Part shown: positions 53,967-63,353 of the stretch, one piece after another
Layout: the number at the start of each line of letters is the position of its first letter
Numbering within the stretch: position 1 is the stretch's first letter
From: Xanthobacteraceae bacterium 501b
GTDB taxonomy: Bacteria > Pseudomonadota > Alphaproteobacteria > Rhizobiales > Xanthobacteraceae
Direction: 5' to 3'
Length of the DNA stretch: 64,000 nucleotides
Assembly: GCA_000378025.1 (NCBI GenBank)
Contig: KB899087.1
Coordinates: 3,224,001 to 3,288,000 of the forward strand
Made by a program: the position numbers and the translations under genes
Notes under the pieces: model-generated
What the model saw: the letters and a program-made list of their open reading frames with translations, nothing else
Databases searched by the model: none
Told to the model about the DNA's origin: nothing

Positions 53967-54962
53967 TCAGGCCCCGCCCCGCAGCTGGGGAAGCACGAGG
54001 GCACCGAACGTCTCGATGAACGCCCGCTGGTTTAGCCCGACATTGTGAAGGTAGATGTCGCGGAAGCCGAGTTCGGCGCATTCGGCCAGCCGCGCGGCGT
54101 GCCAGCCGGGATCGCTGGAGATCAGGATGCTGTCGTCGAGGTCCTCCGCCCGCACGTGGCGGGTGGCGGCGTCGAACTGCTCGGGCAGCTTCAGCTCGGC
54201 CGCAACCGAGGAAGTGAGCGTGTTGAAACGCCATTGGTCATGGGCGCTGGCGCGAGCCTCGTCCAGCGTGGCGGCATAGGAGAGATGAACCTGGAGGGAC
54301 AAGGGCTTGCCCTCGCCGCCGCCCTCCTGGAAGGCATCGACGATCGCCCGCAATTGCTCCAGCGGCTGGTTGATGGTGACGAGGCCATCCGCCCATGCCC
54401 CCGCCCGGCGCGCCGTTTCCGGCGTCAGCGCGGCAGCGATGAAGGCCGGCGGCACGTTCGGCCGGGTATAGAGCCGGGCCTCCTCGACATCGATCAGACC
54501 GCCGCGCCGGCTCACCGTCTCGCCAGCGAACAGAGCGCGCATGATGTCGACCGCCTCGCGCAGCCGCGCGTCGCGCTCCGCCTTGGCCGGCCAGCGCTCG
54601 CCGGTCACGCGCTCGTTCAGCGCCTCGCCGGAACCCAGCGCCATCCAGAACCGCTCGGGGAACATCTCCGCCAGCGTCGCGGCCGCCTGGGCGGTGATGA
54701 CCGGGTGGTAGCGCCGGCCGATCGGGGTGGTGACGACGCCGAAGGACAGCGACGTGGTCGCCAGCGCCGCGCCGAGCCAGCTCCAGGCGAAGCCTGAATG
54801 AGGCTGGCGCGCGCTCCAGGGGGCAAAATGGTCCGAGCACATGGCCGCATCGAAGCCCGCCTGTTCCGCCGCCTGCACGCAGCCGAGCAGCGCGCTCGGG
54901 GCGAATTGTTCGTGCGAGGCGTGATAGCCGATGCGAAGGCGGGCGGCTGGCTCGGCGCGCAT
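53967..54962 (-). CDS. LLM-class flavin-dependent oxidoreductase
   Basis: 331 aa from the ATG at 54962. TIM-barrel luciferase-like fold: RIGYHASHEQFAPSALL, QAGFDAAMCSDHFAPW, LSFGVVTTPIGRRYHPVITA, FWMALGSGEALNERVTGERW, DGLVTINQ. F420- or FMN-using members are close in sequence; this one resembles the short FMN-type group near the TIGR03885 family. First gene of the leftward pair with the alpha-glucosidase. Substrate unknown. Confidence 0.85.
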   Translation of the reverse strand: MRAEPAARLRIGYHASHEQFAPSALLGCVQAAEQAGFDAAMCSDHFAPWSARQPHSGFAWSWLGAALATTSLSFGVVTTPIGRRYHPVITAQAAATLAEMFPERFWMALGSGEALNERVTGERWPAKAERDARLREAVDIMRALFAGETVSRRGGLIDVEEARLYTRPNVPPAFIAAALTPETARRAGAWADGLVTINQPLEQLRAIVDAFQEGGGEGKPLSLQVHLSYAATLDEARASAHDQWRFNTLTSSVAAELKLPEQFDAATRHVRAEDLDDSILISSDPGWHAARLAECAELGFRDIYLHNVGLNQRAFIETFGALVLPQLRGGA

Positions 54963-55190
54963 GTGTGATGATCCGGTGAGGCTGGAGGGTCGGGCGGGCT
55001 CGTCCCGCACGGGGGGTGGGAGGAGAACGCCCCAGGTGGCCAAGTGTTTCCTCGTGCTGTTTGCTCGGCCTGACGCACGCAGGATGCGAAGCCGAACCGC
55101 CCAAACTTCGCCATCCACGCGACGGCGCGAAACGTCTATGGTGGCGGTCGATAAGCGGAAGAAGATCCGCACCAGGGAAGGAAGCCCCAC

Positions 55191-55412
55191 ATGCGCGCAC
55201 TCATCATGGGACTGTCGATGTTCGTGGCCCTTGCGGCCGGCAGCGCCGCACAGGCGCAGCAGAACGACCTCGCCAAATACTGCAAGGCGGACGTGGCACG
55301 GCTGTGCCCCAACGTGCCCCCCGGTGGCGGCAAGATCATCCAGTGCCTCAAGGCGCACGGCAAGGAAATGTCGGTCGGCTGCGCCCAGGCGCTGCAGAAG
55401 ATGAAGGGCTGA
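55191..55412 (+). CDS. Small secreted cysteine-rich repeat protein
   Basis: 73 aa. Sec signal peptide to AAQAQ (about 22); the mature part holds four Cys in LAKYCKADVARLCPN and IIQCLKAHGKEMSVGCAQAL, the GLG1/cysteine-rich-repeat pattern found in small periplasmic proteins of alphaproteobacteria. No known role; stands alone. Confidence 0.75.
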   Translation: MRALIMGLSMFVALAAGSAAQAQQNDLAKYCKADVARLCPNVPPGGGKIIQCLKAHGKEMSVGCAQALQKMKG

Positions 55413-55510
55413 GGCCTTTTCAGCTTGCCCATGGTGCGGATGGTGGAACAATCGAGCCCGCGCCGGCTTTTGTCGGCAGCATCTCGACACCATCTAGCCC
55501 GGGGGTTTCC

Positions 55511-56434
55511 ATGGTCGCATCCATCAGCCGTCGCCGCCTGCTGGCAACCGCTGCCATCGCATCCCTTGTGCCGGCGGCGCTTGCGCGTGCCGCCGGCCCC
55601 GTGGTCGTCAGCTCCAAGATCGACACCGAGGGCGCGGTGCTCGGCAACATCATCGCGCTGGTGCTGGAACATGCCGGCATCCCGCTGACGCGGCGTCTGC
55701 AGCTCGGCCCGACCAAGATCGTGCGCACCGCGCTGCTGGCGGGAGAGATCGATATCTACCCCGAATATACCGGCAATGCCGGCTTCTTCTTCGCCATGGC
55801 GGACGATCCGGTGTGGAAGAACGCCAGGGCGGCCTATGAGAAGGCCCGTGACCTCGACGCCGCCAATAGCCTCGTCTGGCTCGCCCCGGCACCGGCCGAC
55901 AACACCTGGGGCATCGCGGTGCGCGGCGATGTGGCGGCGCGTGAAAAGCTGGCGACGCTGGAGGATTTCGCCCGCTGGACGAAGCAGGGCAACGTCAAGC
56001 TCGCCGCCTCGGCCGAATTCGTGGAGAGCGCGGCGGCGCTGCCGGCTTTCCAGAGCGCCTATGGCTTCACGCTTTCCGGCGGGCAGTTGCTGGTGCTGTC
56101 GGGCGGCGACACCGCCGCCACCATCAAGGCGGCAGCGGAAGGCACCTCCGGGGTCAATGCCGCCATGGTCTATGGCACCGACGGCGCCATTGCCGCGCTC
56201 GACCTCAAGGTGATGGCGGACACCAAGCAGGTGCAGCCGGTGTATCAGCCGGCGCCGGTGATCCGCAAAGCGGTGCTCGACGCCTATCCCCAGATCGCCG
56301 CGCTGCTCGCCCCGGCCTTTGCCGGCCTCACCTTGCCAGTTCTGCAGCAGCTCAACGCGCAGGTGCAGCTGGAAGGGCTCGACGCGCGCGCGGTCGCCGA
56401 GGCCTATCTGAAGGCGCAGGGGCTGCTCGGGTGA
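55511..56434 (+). CDS. OsmF/YehZ-like osmoprotectant-binding protein
   Basis: 307 aa from the ATG at 55511. Tat- or Sec-type signal (SRRRLLATAAIASLVPAALA). OpuAC fold: VVSSKIDTEGAVLGNIIALV, GPTKIVRTALLAGEIDIYPE, YTGNAGFFF, GINVA-like GVNAAMVYGTDG, then AQVQLEGLDARAVAEAYL. Binds betaine-like quaternary amines in the family. First of four genes with 1-4-bp overlaps or short gaps. Confidence 0.9.
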   Translation: MVASISRRRLLATAAIASLVPAALARAAGPVVVSSKIDTEGAVLGNIIALVLEHAGIPLTRRLQLGPTKIVRTALLAGEIDIYPEYTGNAGFFFAMADDPVWKNARAAYEKARDLDAANSLVWLAPAPADNTWGIAVRGDVAAREKLATLEDFARWTKQGNVKLAASAEFVESAAALPAFQSAYGFTLSGGQLLVLSGGDTAATIKAAAEGTSGVNAAMVYGTDGAIAALDLKVMADTKQVQPVYQPAPVIRKAVLDAYPQIAALLAPAFAGLTLPVLQQLNAQVQLEGLDARAVAEAYLKAQGLLG

Positions 56435-57633
56435 GACGCCCGGCCGGGCGGGAGCCGGCACCTGCCCGGCGCGCCGGTGCGAATCTCGATGTCCTGCCCC
56501 TGCTCATCTCAGCCCTCGCCCTCGTGGCCCTGCTGCTGGGCGGCTTCGTCGTGGTGGCGCCCAACCGCCTGCTGTCGGGCACTCCCCTCAGCCTGTGGCA
56601 AGCGGCGGGGCCCGGCGGGGCCGCGAGCCTGCTGGCGATCCTTGGTGTGATCGCGCTGCTCGCGGCACGCCCGGCGCTGCGCTTCCAGCGCGTCCTGATC
56701 GGCCTGGCCGCCGGCACCCTGATGGTGCTGGCGCTGGCGCTGGCGGGGATGACTGCGAGCGAACAGGCCGCCGCCGCCGGCCGGCTGACGCGGGTATCGC
56801 TCGGCGCCGGTTTCTGGACCCTTTTCGTGGCCGGGCTGCTCCTGCTGGCCGACAGCGCCGAGCGGGAGACCCACCGGGCTGGCAAGGCTTTGCCGCTCCT
56901 CGCCACGCTGCTTGGCCTTGCCGCGCTCATCGCCAGCGGTCGCCTGGCGCAGCTGTCGCTGGCGCGGGAATATGCCGTGCGCCAGCAGGCCTATCTGGAC
57001 GAAATGCTGCGCCATCTCCAGCTCACCGGCTCGGGCCTCGCTCTGGCGCTGGTCGCAGGTGGGGCGATCGGGCTGCTGGCCTATCGGCGGCCGCGGCGGG
57101 CCGGGCCGGTCTTTGCGGCGCTCAACATCGTGCAGACCATCCCCTCTCTGGCGCTGTTCGCGCTTCTGATCGGGCCGCTGACGGTGCTGACCGGGCTATT
57201 TCCGGCGCTTAGGTCGCTGGGAATCGCCGGAATCGGTCCCTTTCCTGCGATCCTGGCGCTGGGGCTCTACGGCCTGCTGCCGGTCGCGCGCGGCGTGCAT
57301 GCCGGTCTCTCCGCCGTGCCGAACACGGTGGTGGAGGCGGCTCTCGGCATGGGGATGACGCGGGGGCAGATCGTCCGCCATACGTTGATTCCGCTCGCCT
57401 TGCCGACCCTGCTGCAGACGCTGCGGCTCACCCTGGTGCAGCTGATCGGCCTCGCGGTTCTGGCGGCGCTGATCGGCGCCGGCGGGCTCGGCACCTTCAT
57501 CTTCCAGGGACTCGGACAGACGGCCGCCGACCTTGTCCTGCTCGGCGCGCTCTCGGCAATCGCGCTCGCCCTGATCGCCGATACCGCCTTGCGCGGCCTC
57601 ACTCTTTTCCTCCTGCGGAGGCCGCAGAATTGA
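56431..57633 (+). CDS. OsmY/YehY-like ABC permease, fused N-terminal membrane part
   Basis: 400 aa from a GTG that overlaps the previous stop. Several hydrophobic segments in the first 180 residues (LLISALALVALLLGGFVVVA; LLAILGVIALLAA; LIGLAAGTLMVLALALA), then the BPD_transp_1 part with IVQTIPSLALFALL and VVEAALGMGMTRGQIVRHTL. The YehY layout of the yehZYXW osmoprotectant system. Confidence 0.88.
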   Translation: MRRPAGREPAPARRAGANLDVLPLLISALALVALLLGGFVVVAPNRLLSGTPLSLWQAAGPGGAASLLAILGVIALLAARPALRFQRVLIGLAAGTLMVLALALAGMTASEQAAAAGRLTRVSLGAGFWTLFVAGLLLLADSAERETHRAGKALPLLATLLGLAALIASGRLAQLSLAREYAVRQQAYLDEMLRHLQLTGSGLALALVAGGAIGLLAYRRPRRAGPVFAALNIVQTIPSLALFALLIGPLTVLTGLFPALRSLGIAGIGPFPAILALGLYGLLPVARGVHAGLSAVPNTVVEAALGMGMTRGQIVRHTLIPLALPTLLQTLRLTLVQLIGLAVLAALIGAGGLGTFIFQGLGQTAADLVLLGALSAIALALIADTALRGLTLFLLRRPQN

Positions 57634-58559
57634 TCCGGTTCGAGGGTGTTTGCAAAAGCTTCGGCGGGGCGAGGGCGGTCAACGAGGTGACGCTCGACGT
57701 GGCGCGGGGAAGCTTGTGCGCGCTAGTGGGAACCTCGGGTTCCGGCAAGTCCACTTTGCTCCGTCTGGCCAATCGTTTGCTGGAGGCCGATGAGGGCAGC
57801 ATCCGGTTCGATGGGGCCGATGTGACCAATATCCCCCCGGTCGAGCTGCGCCGGCGCATGGGCTATGTCATCCAGTCGGTCGGCCTGTTCCCGCACTGGA
57901 CGGTGGAGCGCAATGTCGCCACCGTGCCGCGCCTGCTCGGCTGGTCGCCGGCACGGATTGGCGAGCGGGTGGCCGAGCTGCTCGACCTTGTCGGCCTGCC
58001 GCCCGGCCGGCATGCCCGACGCTACCCGGACGAACTTTCCGGCGGCCAGCAGCAGCGCGTCGGGGTGGCGCGGGCACTCGCCGGCGAGCCCGAGCTGCTG
58101 CTGATGGACGAGCCGTTCGGCGCGGTTGACCCGCCGACGCGGCGCGGGCTGCAGGACAGCCTGATGGCCATCCAGAAACGGACCGGCACCACCATCCTGC
58201 TCGTCACCCATGATGTGGAGGAGGCGATCCGCCTCAGTGGCACCCTTGCCGTTCTCGACCAGGGACGGCTCCTGCAGACCGGCACGCCGGCGCAGGTGCT
58301 GACCCAGCCGGCGACGGACGCGGTGGCGCGCTTCTTCGGTGGGCCGCTGCTGGGGCTCAACCGGCTCAAGGCGCTGCGGGTCGGCGATCGGGCGCAGGCC
58401 GCCGCGTCCCCGGATGAGCGCGAACCCATCGACATGGACGCCACCCTGGAGGCGGCGCTGGCGCGCATGGTGGCGGAGGGCTGTTCGCGGCTGCCCGTGC
58501 GCCGCCTCGCCGATGGCACGCGCGGTGTTCTGGACCTTGCCGATCTGGTCCGGCCATGA
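57630..58559 (+). CDS. Osmoprotectant ABC transporter ATPase (YehX/OsmV-like)
   Basis: 309 aa from a TTG at 57630 overlapping the permease stop. Walker A GTSGSGKST, Q-loop VIQSVGLFPHW, LSGGQQQRVGVARAL, LLMDEPFGAVDPPTR, VTHDVEEA. The C-terminus has a partial CBS-like region (ALARMVAEGCSRLPVRRLADG) as in the OpuA/OsmV ATPases that sense ionic strength. Confidence 0.92.
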   Translation: MIRFEGVCKSFGGARAVNEVTLDVARGSLCALVGTSGSGKSTLLRLANRLLEADEGSIRFDGADVTNIPPVELRRRMGYVIQSVGLFPHWTVERNVATVPRLLGWSPARIGERVAELLDLVGLPPGRHARRYPDELSGGQQQRVGVARALAGEPELLLMDEPFGAVDPPTRRGLQDSLMAIQKRTGTTILLVTHDVEEAIRLSGTLAVLDQGRLLQTGTPAQVLTQPATDAVARFFGGPLLGLNRLKALRVGDRAQAAASPDEREPIDMDATLEAALARMVAEGCSRLPVRRLADGTRGVLDLADLVRP

Positions 58560-58569
58560 GACGGCGGCC

Positions 58570-59331
58570 ATGAGGATGATGTCGGTGATGCGGACGGCGG
58601 GGCGCCTCGCCCGCCGCCCGGTCGTGTGGGTCGGGGCGGTCTTCCTCGCCCTCACCTTCGGCATGGACGGGCTGGCGCCGCATCTCGGCTTTCTGTTCCC
58701 CGCGGGCACGCGCCTGGTCTATACGCGGGCCAGCTTTCCCGAGCTGGTCGCGTCGCACGCTCTGCTGACGGGAGCGGCAAGCCTCATCGCCATCGCGATG
58801 GGTGTGGCCGCCGCGCTGTTCGCCACACGGCCAGCCGGCCGCGCCTATGCGGCGACGCTGGACCGGCTCGGCGCGCTCGCCCAGACCTTTCCCCCGGTGG
58901 CCGTGCTGGCGCTGGCAGTGCCGAGCCTTGGCTATGGCGCGCTGCCAACCGCCTTCGCGCTGGTGCTCTATGGTGTGCTGCCGGTGATGGGCGCCGGCAT
59001 GGCGGGGCTGAGCAGCGTGCCGGCCGCCGTGCTGGAGGCGGCGGATGGCAGCGGCTTTTCCCCCGCCGGCCGGCTATGGCGGATCGAAATGCCGCTGGCG
59101 GCGCCGATCCTCCTCGCCGGCGTCCGCACCTCGGTGACGATCGGCATCGGCACCGCGACCATCGGCTCGACGGTCGGCGCGCTGACGCTGGGCTCGCCGA
59201 TCATCGACGGCCTGTCAGGCGACAATCCGGCCTTCGTGCTGCAGGGCACGGTGCTGGTGGCGCTGTTCGCCGTCACTGTCGACCTTGCCATCGGCGAGGC
59301 CCAGCGGGCGCTGCCGCAGCGCCCGAATTAG
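58570..59331 (+). CDS. Osmoprotectant ABC permease (YehW-like)
   Basis: 253 aa from the ATG at 58570. Permease core: LAQTFPPVAVLALAVPSLGY, VLEAADGSGFSPAGRLWRIE (the EAA loop), RTSVTIGIGTATIGSTVGA. Second membrane subunit; ends the operon. Confidence 0.9.
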   Translation: MRMMSVMRTAGRLARRPVVWVGAVFLALTFGMDGLAPHLGFLFPAGTRLVYTRASFPELVASHALLTGAASLIAIAMGVAAALFATRPAGRAYAATLDRLGALAQTFPPVAVLALAVPSLGYGALPTAFALVLYGVLPVMGAGMAGLSSVPAAVLEAADGSGFSPAGRLWRIEMPLAAPILLAGVRTSVTIGIGTATIGSTVGALTLGSPIIDGLSGDNPAFVLQGTVLVALFAVTVDLAIGEAQRALPQRPN

Positions 59332-59369
59332 GCCCGCGCCTCACCGGGCGGAAAGGCGCCGAAAACGCT

Positions 59370-59660
59370 CTAGTTGCCGTGGCCCGAGCGCTCCTGGCAG
59401 CGATAGCCGGCGAGGCACTGGCTCTGGTCCTGCGAGGGAATCCAGCTCGGCGCGCCGCCATCGGAGGCCATGCACAGGCTGGGATTGGAGACGACGCGGC
59501 TGAGGTCGCCGCCGCCGGTGTCGAACACCACCTGGCCGCGCTCCTGCACCAGCGCCGCCACCGCCGCGCAGCTCATGGAGGTGGAGCGCGGGGTTTCCTG
59601 GGCCGAGGCCGGGACGGCGGCAAGGATGAGCGCGGCAGACAGGAAGAGGACGCTTCGCAT
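59370..59660 (-). CDS. Secreted hypothetical protein
   Basis: 96 aa from the ATG at 59660. Signal peptide (VLFLSAALILAAVPASAQ). Mature part with four Cys (MSCAAVAALVQERGQVVF, SLCMASDG, QCLAGYRC). Conserved as a small periplasmic protein in rhizobia; function unknown. An ATG further upstream would add 15 residues in front of the signal. Confidence 0.75.
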   Translation of the reverse strand: MRSVLFLSAALILAAVPASAQETPRSTSMSCAAVAALVQERGQVVFDTGGGDLSRVVSNPSLCMASDGGAPSWIPSQDQSQCLAGYRCQERSGHGN

Positions 59661-59841
59661 ATGGGGCTCCCGAAAGCTCTCGTCGCACCCGGGCGGGTTC
59701 GACATCCGGCCCGTCCGGCGGGCCGTTGCGGCATCCTAGCAAATCCCCCGCGCGACGACAGGCAAAGCGGCGTGAACCGCCCACGACACGCAATCCCGGA
59801 GCAAGCCTGCGCATCTATCGATCACCACCCGCCGCACGAGG

Positions 59842-61338
59842 ATGGCGGATGGAGCCCGTCGCATGCACCTTCTGTCGCGCAATCACGCCCAGCTTACCCT
59901 GAACGCGCTAGATCGCTCCCTCGCGGTGATCGAGTTCACGCCGGACGGCCGGGTCACTACAGCAAACGGCAATTTTCTCGGCCTGATGGGCTACGAACTG
60001 GCCGACATTGCCGGCCAGCCGCACGCTCTGTTCCTGACGGCGGAGGAGCGCGCCAGCGACGCCTATCGCAGCTTCTGGGAGGATCTGCGCGCCGGCACGT
60101 TCAAGTCAGCCGAGTTCCAGCGCGTCGCCAAGGGTGGTCGGGCCGTTTTCCTCCAGGCGACCTATAACCCGATCATGGTCGGCGGCAAGGTCATCAAAGT
60201 CATCAAAGTCGCCGCCGACGTGACCCAGCAGAAGACCGTGCAGGCGGAATGCGAGAGCATCATTCGCGCCGCCAGCACCTCGCAGGCGATCATCCAGTTC
60301 ACGCCGGATGGCTATGTGCTGGAGGCGAACCAGAACTTCCTCGATGCGCTCGGCTACACGATCGACGAGATTCGCGGCCGGCACCATTCGATCTTCATCG
60401 ACCCGAAGGAGCGCGAGACGCCGGCCTATCGCAGCTTCTGGGCCGAGCTCGGGCGCGGCACGTTCCAGGCCGGCGAATTCCGGCGCGTCGCCAAGAACGG
60501 CCAGGACGTCTGGATCCAGGGTTCGTACAACCCCGTCTACGATGCGGCTGGCCAGCTGACCAAGGTGGTGAAGTTCGCCACCGACACCACGGCGCAGGTG
60601 ATGCAGCGCCGGCGGCGGGAAGCGACGCAGACCTCGATGAGCGTCGATATCGAGCGCATCGCGCAGGAAATCTCCGATACCAGCCGCCAGGCGGCGAGCG
60701 CTTCGGCGGCCACCGAGCAGACCGCCGGCGGCATCAATGCGGTGGCCTCCGGCGCCGAGGAGCTTTCCGCCTCCGTGGCCGAGATCAGCCGCCAGCTGGG
60801 CCTTGCGCTGGATATTTCCCGCGACGCCGTGACCGAGAGCGAGCGCACCAACGAGGTCGTCTCCGCCCTCGCCGAGGCGGCGCAGCGGATCGGCCAGGTT
60901 ATCGACCTGATCAAGCAGATTGCCTCCCAGACCAATCTGCTGGCGCTGAACGCCACCATCGAGGCGGCGCGGGCGGGAGAGGCCGGGCGCGGCTTCTCGG
61001 TTGTGGCGACCGAGGTGAAGAGCCTGGCCGGCCAGACAGCCCACGCTACCGACGAAATCGCCACGCAGATTGCCGCTGTGCAGCAGCGCACGCAGGAGGC
61101 CGTGGCCGCCCTCGCCGCCATCGGCAACCGGATCCGCGGCATCAACGATATCTCGACCGGCATCGCCGCCGCCGTCGACGAACAATCGGCGGTGGCGAAG
61201 GACATGTCGCACAGCATGCAGGACGCCGCGCACGGCGTCGCCTCCATCACACGGAGCATGGCGGCCATCGCGGCCTCGACGCGCCATGTGGAACACGCGA
61301 CGCAGGAACTGCGCACCGTCTCGCGCGAGATCGCGTGA
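59842..61338 (+). CDS. Soluble methyl-accepting chemotaxis protein with two PAS domains
   Basis: 498 aa, no membrane segment. PAS 1 about 20-125 ([20 protein letters not shown]), PAS 2 about 140-245 ([20 protein letters not shown]), nearly repeated sequences ([28 protein letters not shown]). The MCP signalling domain follows with [20 protein letters not shown] and [20 protein letters not shown]. Of the Aer-like or cytoplasmic receptor type, sensing redox or an internal metabolite. It should contact CheA/CheW. Confidence 0.93.
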   Translation: MADGARRMHLLSRNHAQLTLNALDRSLAVIEFTPDGRVTTANGNFLGLMGYELADIAGQPHALFLTAEERASDAYRSFWEDLRAGTFKSAEFQRVAKGGRAVFLQATYNPIMVGGKVIKVIKVAADVTQQKTVQAECESIIRAASTSQAIIQFTPDGYVLEANQNFLDALGYTIDEIRGRHHSIFIDPKERETPAYRSFWAELGRGTFQAGEFRRVAKNGQDVWIQGSYNPVYDAAGQLTKVVKFATDTTAQVMQRRRREATQTSMSVDIERIAQEISDTSRQAASASAATEQTAGGINAVASGAEELSASVAEISRQLGLALDISRDAVTESERTNEVVSALAEAAQRIGQVIDLIKQIASQTNLLALNATIEAARAGEAGRGFSVVATEVKSLAGQTAHATDEIATQIAAVQQRTQEAVAALAAIGNRIRGINDISTGIAAAVDEQSAVAKDMSHSMQDAAHGVASITRSMAAIAASTRHVEHATQELRTVSREIA

Positions 61339-61371
61339 GGCGGATTCGCCCGCCCGTCGCCGCGCGGCGCC

Positions 61372-62202
61372 TTACCCCGCGAGGCGCCGCGCCCGGCGCT
61401 TGCGCAGCACGGCGATGGTCGCCAGCGCGATGAGGATGACCGCCATGGAGAACAGCGTCGTCACCGTGCCCAGCGCATAAAGCACCGGCGTCGTGACATT
61501 GGTGGTCATGCCGTAGATTTCCAGCGGCAGCGTGTTGAAGCTGCCCGAGGTCATCAGCGTGCGGGCGAACTCGTCATAGGAAAGCGTGAAGCCGAACAGG
61601 CCGACGCCGATGAGGCTCGGCAGGATGATCGGCAGCACCACATGGGCGAAGGTCTGCCAGGGGCTGGCGCCAAGGTCGCGCGCGGCTTCCTCATAGGCCG
61701 GGTTGAAGCGGTTGAACACGGCGAACATGATGAGGAGGCCGAAGGGCAGCGTCCAGGTGAGATGCGCGCCGAAGCCGGAGGAGTACCAGGCCGGCTCCAG
61801 CCCGAACACGTTGAAGGCGAGGCCGATGCCGAGCGAGATCAGGATCGAGGGCACGATCAGGCTGGCGATGGTGAGATAGAACAGCGGCCCGCTGCCGAGA
61901 AAGCGCCGGCGGAAGGCGAGGCCGGCCAGCAGCGAGACCACGACCGTGGTCAGCATGGTCATCAGGCCGAGAAGGAGCGAGCGCGAGAAGGCGCCGCCGA
62001 AATCGCCCACCGCCTGCTGCTCGAACAACAGGTTCTCGAACCAGCGCAGCGACACCCCGTTCATCGGGAAGGTGAGCCCGCCATTCGGCCCCTGGAAGGA
62101 CAGGATGAAGATGGTGGAGAGCGGCCCGTACAGGAACAGCACGAACAGGATGAAGAAGGCGGTGAGCACGTAGAAGCCGGGGCCGCGCTTTTCGGAAGTC
62201 AT
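61372..62202 (-). CDS. Polyamine-type ABC transporter permease (PotC-like)
   Basis: 276 aa, six hydrophobic segments. Starts with FYVLTAFFILFVLFLYGPLS, then SLRWFENLL, EEAARDLGASPWQTFAHVVL (EAA loop), FTLSYDEFARTLMTSG, LPLEIYGM. PotC/YdcV family inner-membrane subunit. Last gene of the leftward operon. Confidence 0.9.
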   Translation of the reverse strand: MTSEKRGPGFYVLTAFFILFVLFLYGPLSTIFILSFQGPNGGLTFPMNGVSLRWFENLLFEQQAVGDFGGAFSRSLLLGLMTMLTTVVVSLLAGLAFRRRFLGSGPLFYLTIASLIVPSILISLGIGLAFNVFGLEPAWYSSGFGAHLTWTLPFGLLIMFAVFNRFNPAYEEAARDLGASPWQTFAHVVLPIILPSLIGVGLFGFTLSYDEFARTLMTSGSFNTLPLEIYGMTTNVTTPVLYALGTVTTLFSMAVILIALATIAVLRKRRARRLAG

Positions 62203-62251
62203 CGGCTGATCCTCCGCAAGGGCCTGCGTGCTGCGAGGCGCGCTGTCGCTC

Positions 62252-62306
62252 GCACCTCAGCATGACGGGCCGTTGCCCTCCCCGGCTCAACGTCATCCTG
62301 AGGTGC
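62252..62306. repeat. Intergenic palindromic repeat
   Basis: GCACCTCAGCATGACG (62252-62267) and CGTCATCCTGAGGTGC (62291-62306) are complementary at 15 of 16 positions. A second arm pair follows up to about 62334 (CATCCTGAGG against CCTCGAAGGATG). The CGTCATCCTGAGG form is that of widespread Rhizobiales intergenic repeats. Confidence 0.65.
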
Positions 62307-62361
62307 CCGGACATCGCCCGGGCCTCGAAGGATGTGGGTCGCGCGCGCCATTCCCGCCATC

Positions 62362-63213
62362 TCACAGCTCCTTGCGGATGTTGACGATGCGCAGGATGGC
62401 GGCGACCAGCAGCAGCACGAGCACCAAGAGGATCACCGCATTCGCCGCCGCCGCCGGGTATTGCAGCAGCGCGATCTGGTTCGCCATCATCAGCCCGACC
62501 GAGGCCGATTGCCCCCCCGACATGAAGCGCACGGTGATGAAGTCGCCCATCACAAGCGTCACCACGAAGATCGAGCCGATGGCGATGCCGGGCTTGGCCA
62601 GCGGGATGATGACATTGGTGAGGATCTGGAAGGCGCTGGCGCCGGCGTCCCGCGCCGCCTCGATCAGCGCCCGGTCGATCCGCATCAAGGTGTTGAAGAT
62701 CGGCGTCACCATGAACAGCGTGTAGAGATGCACCATGGCCAGCACGACGGCGAAATCCGAGAACAGCAGGAATTCCAGCGGCTGGTCGATCAGGCCCATC
62801 GTCATCAGGCTCTGGTTCAGCAACCCGTTGCGGCCCAAGAACGGGATCCACGAGATCATGCGGATGATGTTCGAGGTGAGGAACGGAATGGTGCAGACCA
62901 GGAACAGCACCATCTGCATCGTCGCCGAGCGGATATGGAAGGCGAGGTAGTAGGCGACCCAGAAGCCGACCAGCAGCGTCACCGCCCAGACGATGACGGT
63001 GTATTTCAGCGTGTTGAGATAGGTGCGCCAGGTCACCGGCGAGGTGATCGTCTCCTCGTAATTGGTGAAGACGAAATCCGGGAAGATCTGGATCGAGTCA
63101 TAGTCCCAGAAGCTCACCATCACGATGGTGGCGATCGGCAGCACGAGAAACGCCGCCAGGATCAGCGTCAGTGGCGCCGCCTGCAGATAGGGTGCGATCC
63201 GGGACAGGGTCAT
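62362..63213 (-). CDS. Polyamine-type ABC transporter permease (PotB-like)
   Basis: 283 aa from the ATG at 63213. LQAAPLTLILAAFLVLPIAT, then a long segment with TYLNTLKYTVIVWAVTLLVG, IPFLTSNIIRMISWIPFLGR, IEAARDAGASAFQILTNVII (EAA loop), and the C-terminal LLVLVLLLVAAIL. Partner of the PotC-like permease; 159 bp of repeat-bearing DNA lie between them. Confidence 0.9.
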   Translation of the reverse strand: MTLSRIAPYLQAAPLTLILAAFLVLPIATIVMVSFWDYDSIQIFPDFVFTNYEETITSPVTWRTYLNTLKYTVIVWAVTLLVGFWVAYYLAFHIRSATMQMVLFLVCTIPFLTSNIIRMISWIPFLGRNGLLNQSLMTMGLIDQPLEFLLFSDFAVVLAMVHLYTLFMVTPIFNTLMRIDRALIEAARDAGASAFQILTNVIIPLAKPGIAIGSIFVVTLVMGDFITVRFMSGGQSASVGLMMANQIALLQYPAAAANAVILLVLVLLLVAAILRIVNIRKEL

Positions 63214-63249
63214 GCGGGGCTTCCGATGAGCGGCTTCAATCCTGCTGAA

Positions 63250-63341
63250 CGTCATCCCCGGGCTTGGCCCGGGGATCCACGTCTTCTTCGCCGCCCACCC
63301 TAACAAAGGCGTGGATGGCCGGGCCAAGCCCGGCCATGACG
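63250..63341. repeat. Long inverted repeat, rhizobial intergenic type
   Basis: Two 32-bp arms (63250-63281 and 63310-63341), complementary at 28 of 32 positions; the four differences are compensatory pairs (CC/GG). Each arm is itself a palindrome around GGGCTTGGCCC. Located between the substrate-binding and PotB-like genes. Could form a strong hairpin that lowers downstream expression. Confidence 0.75.
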
Positions 63342-63353
63342 GCGTCGCCCGCC

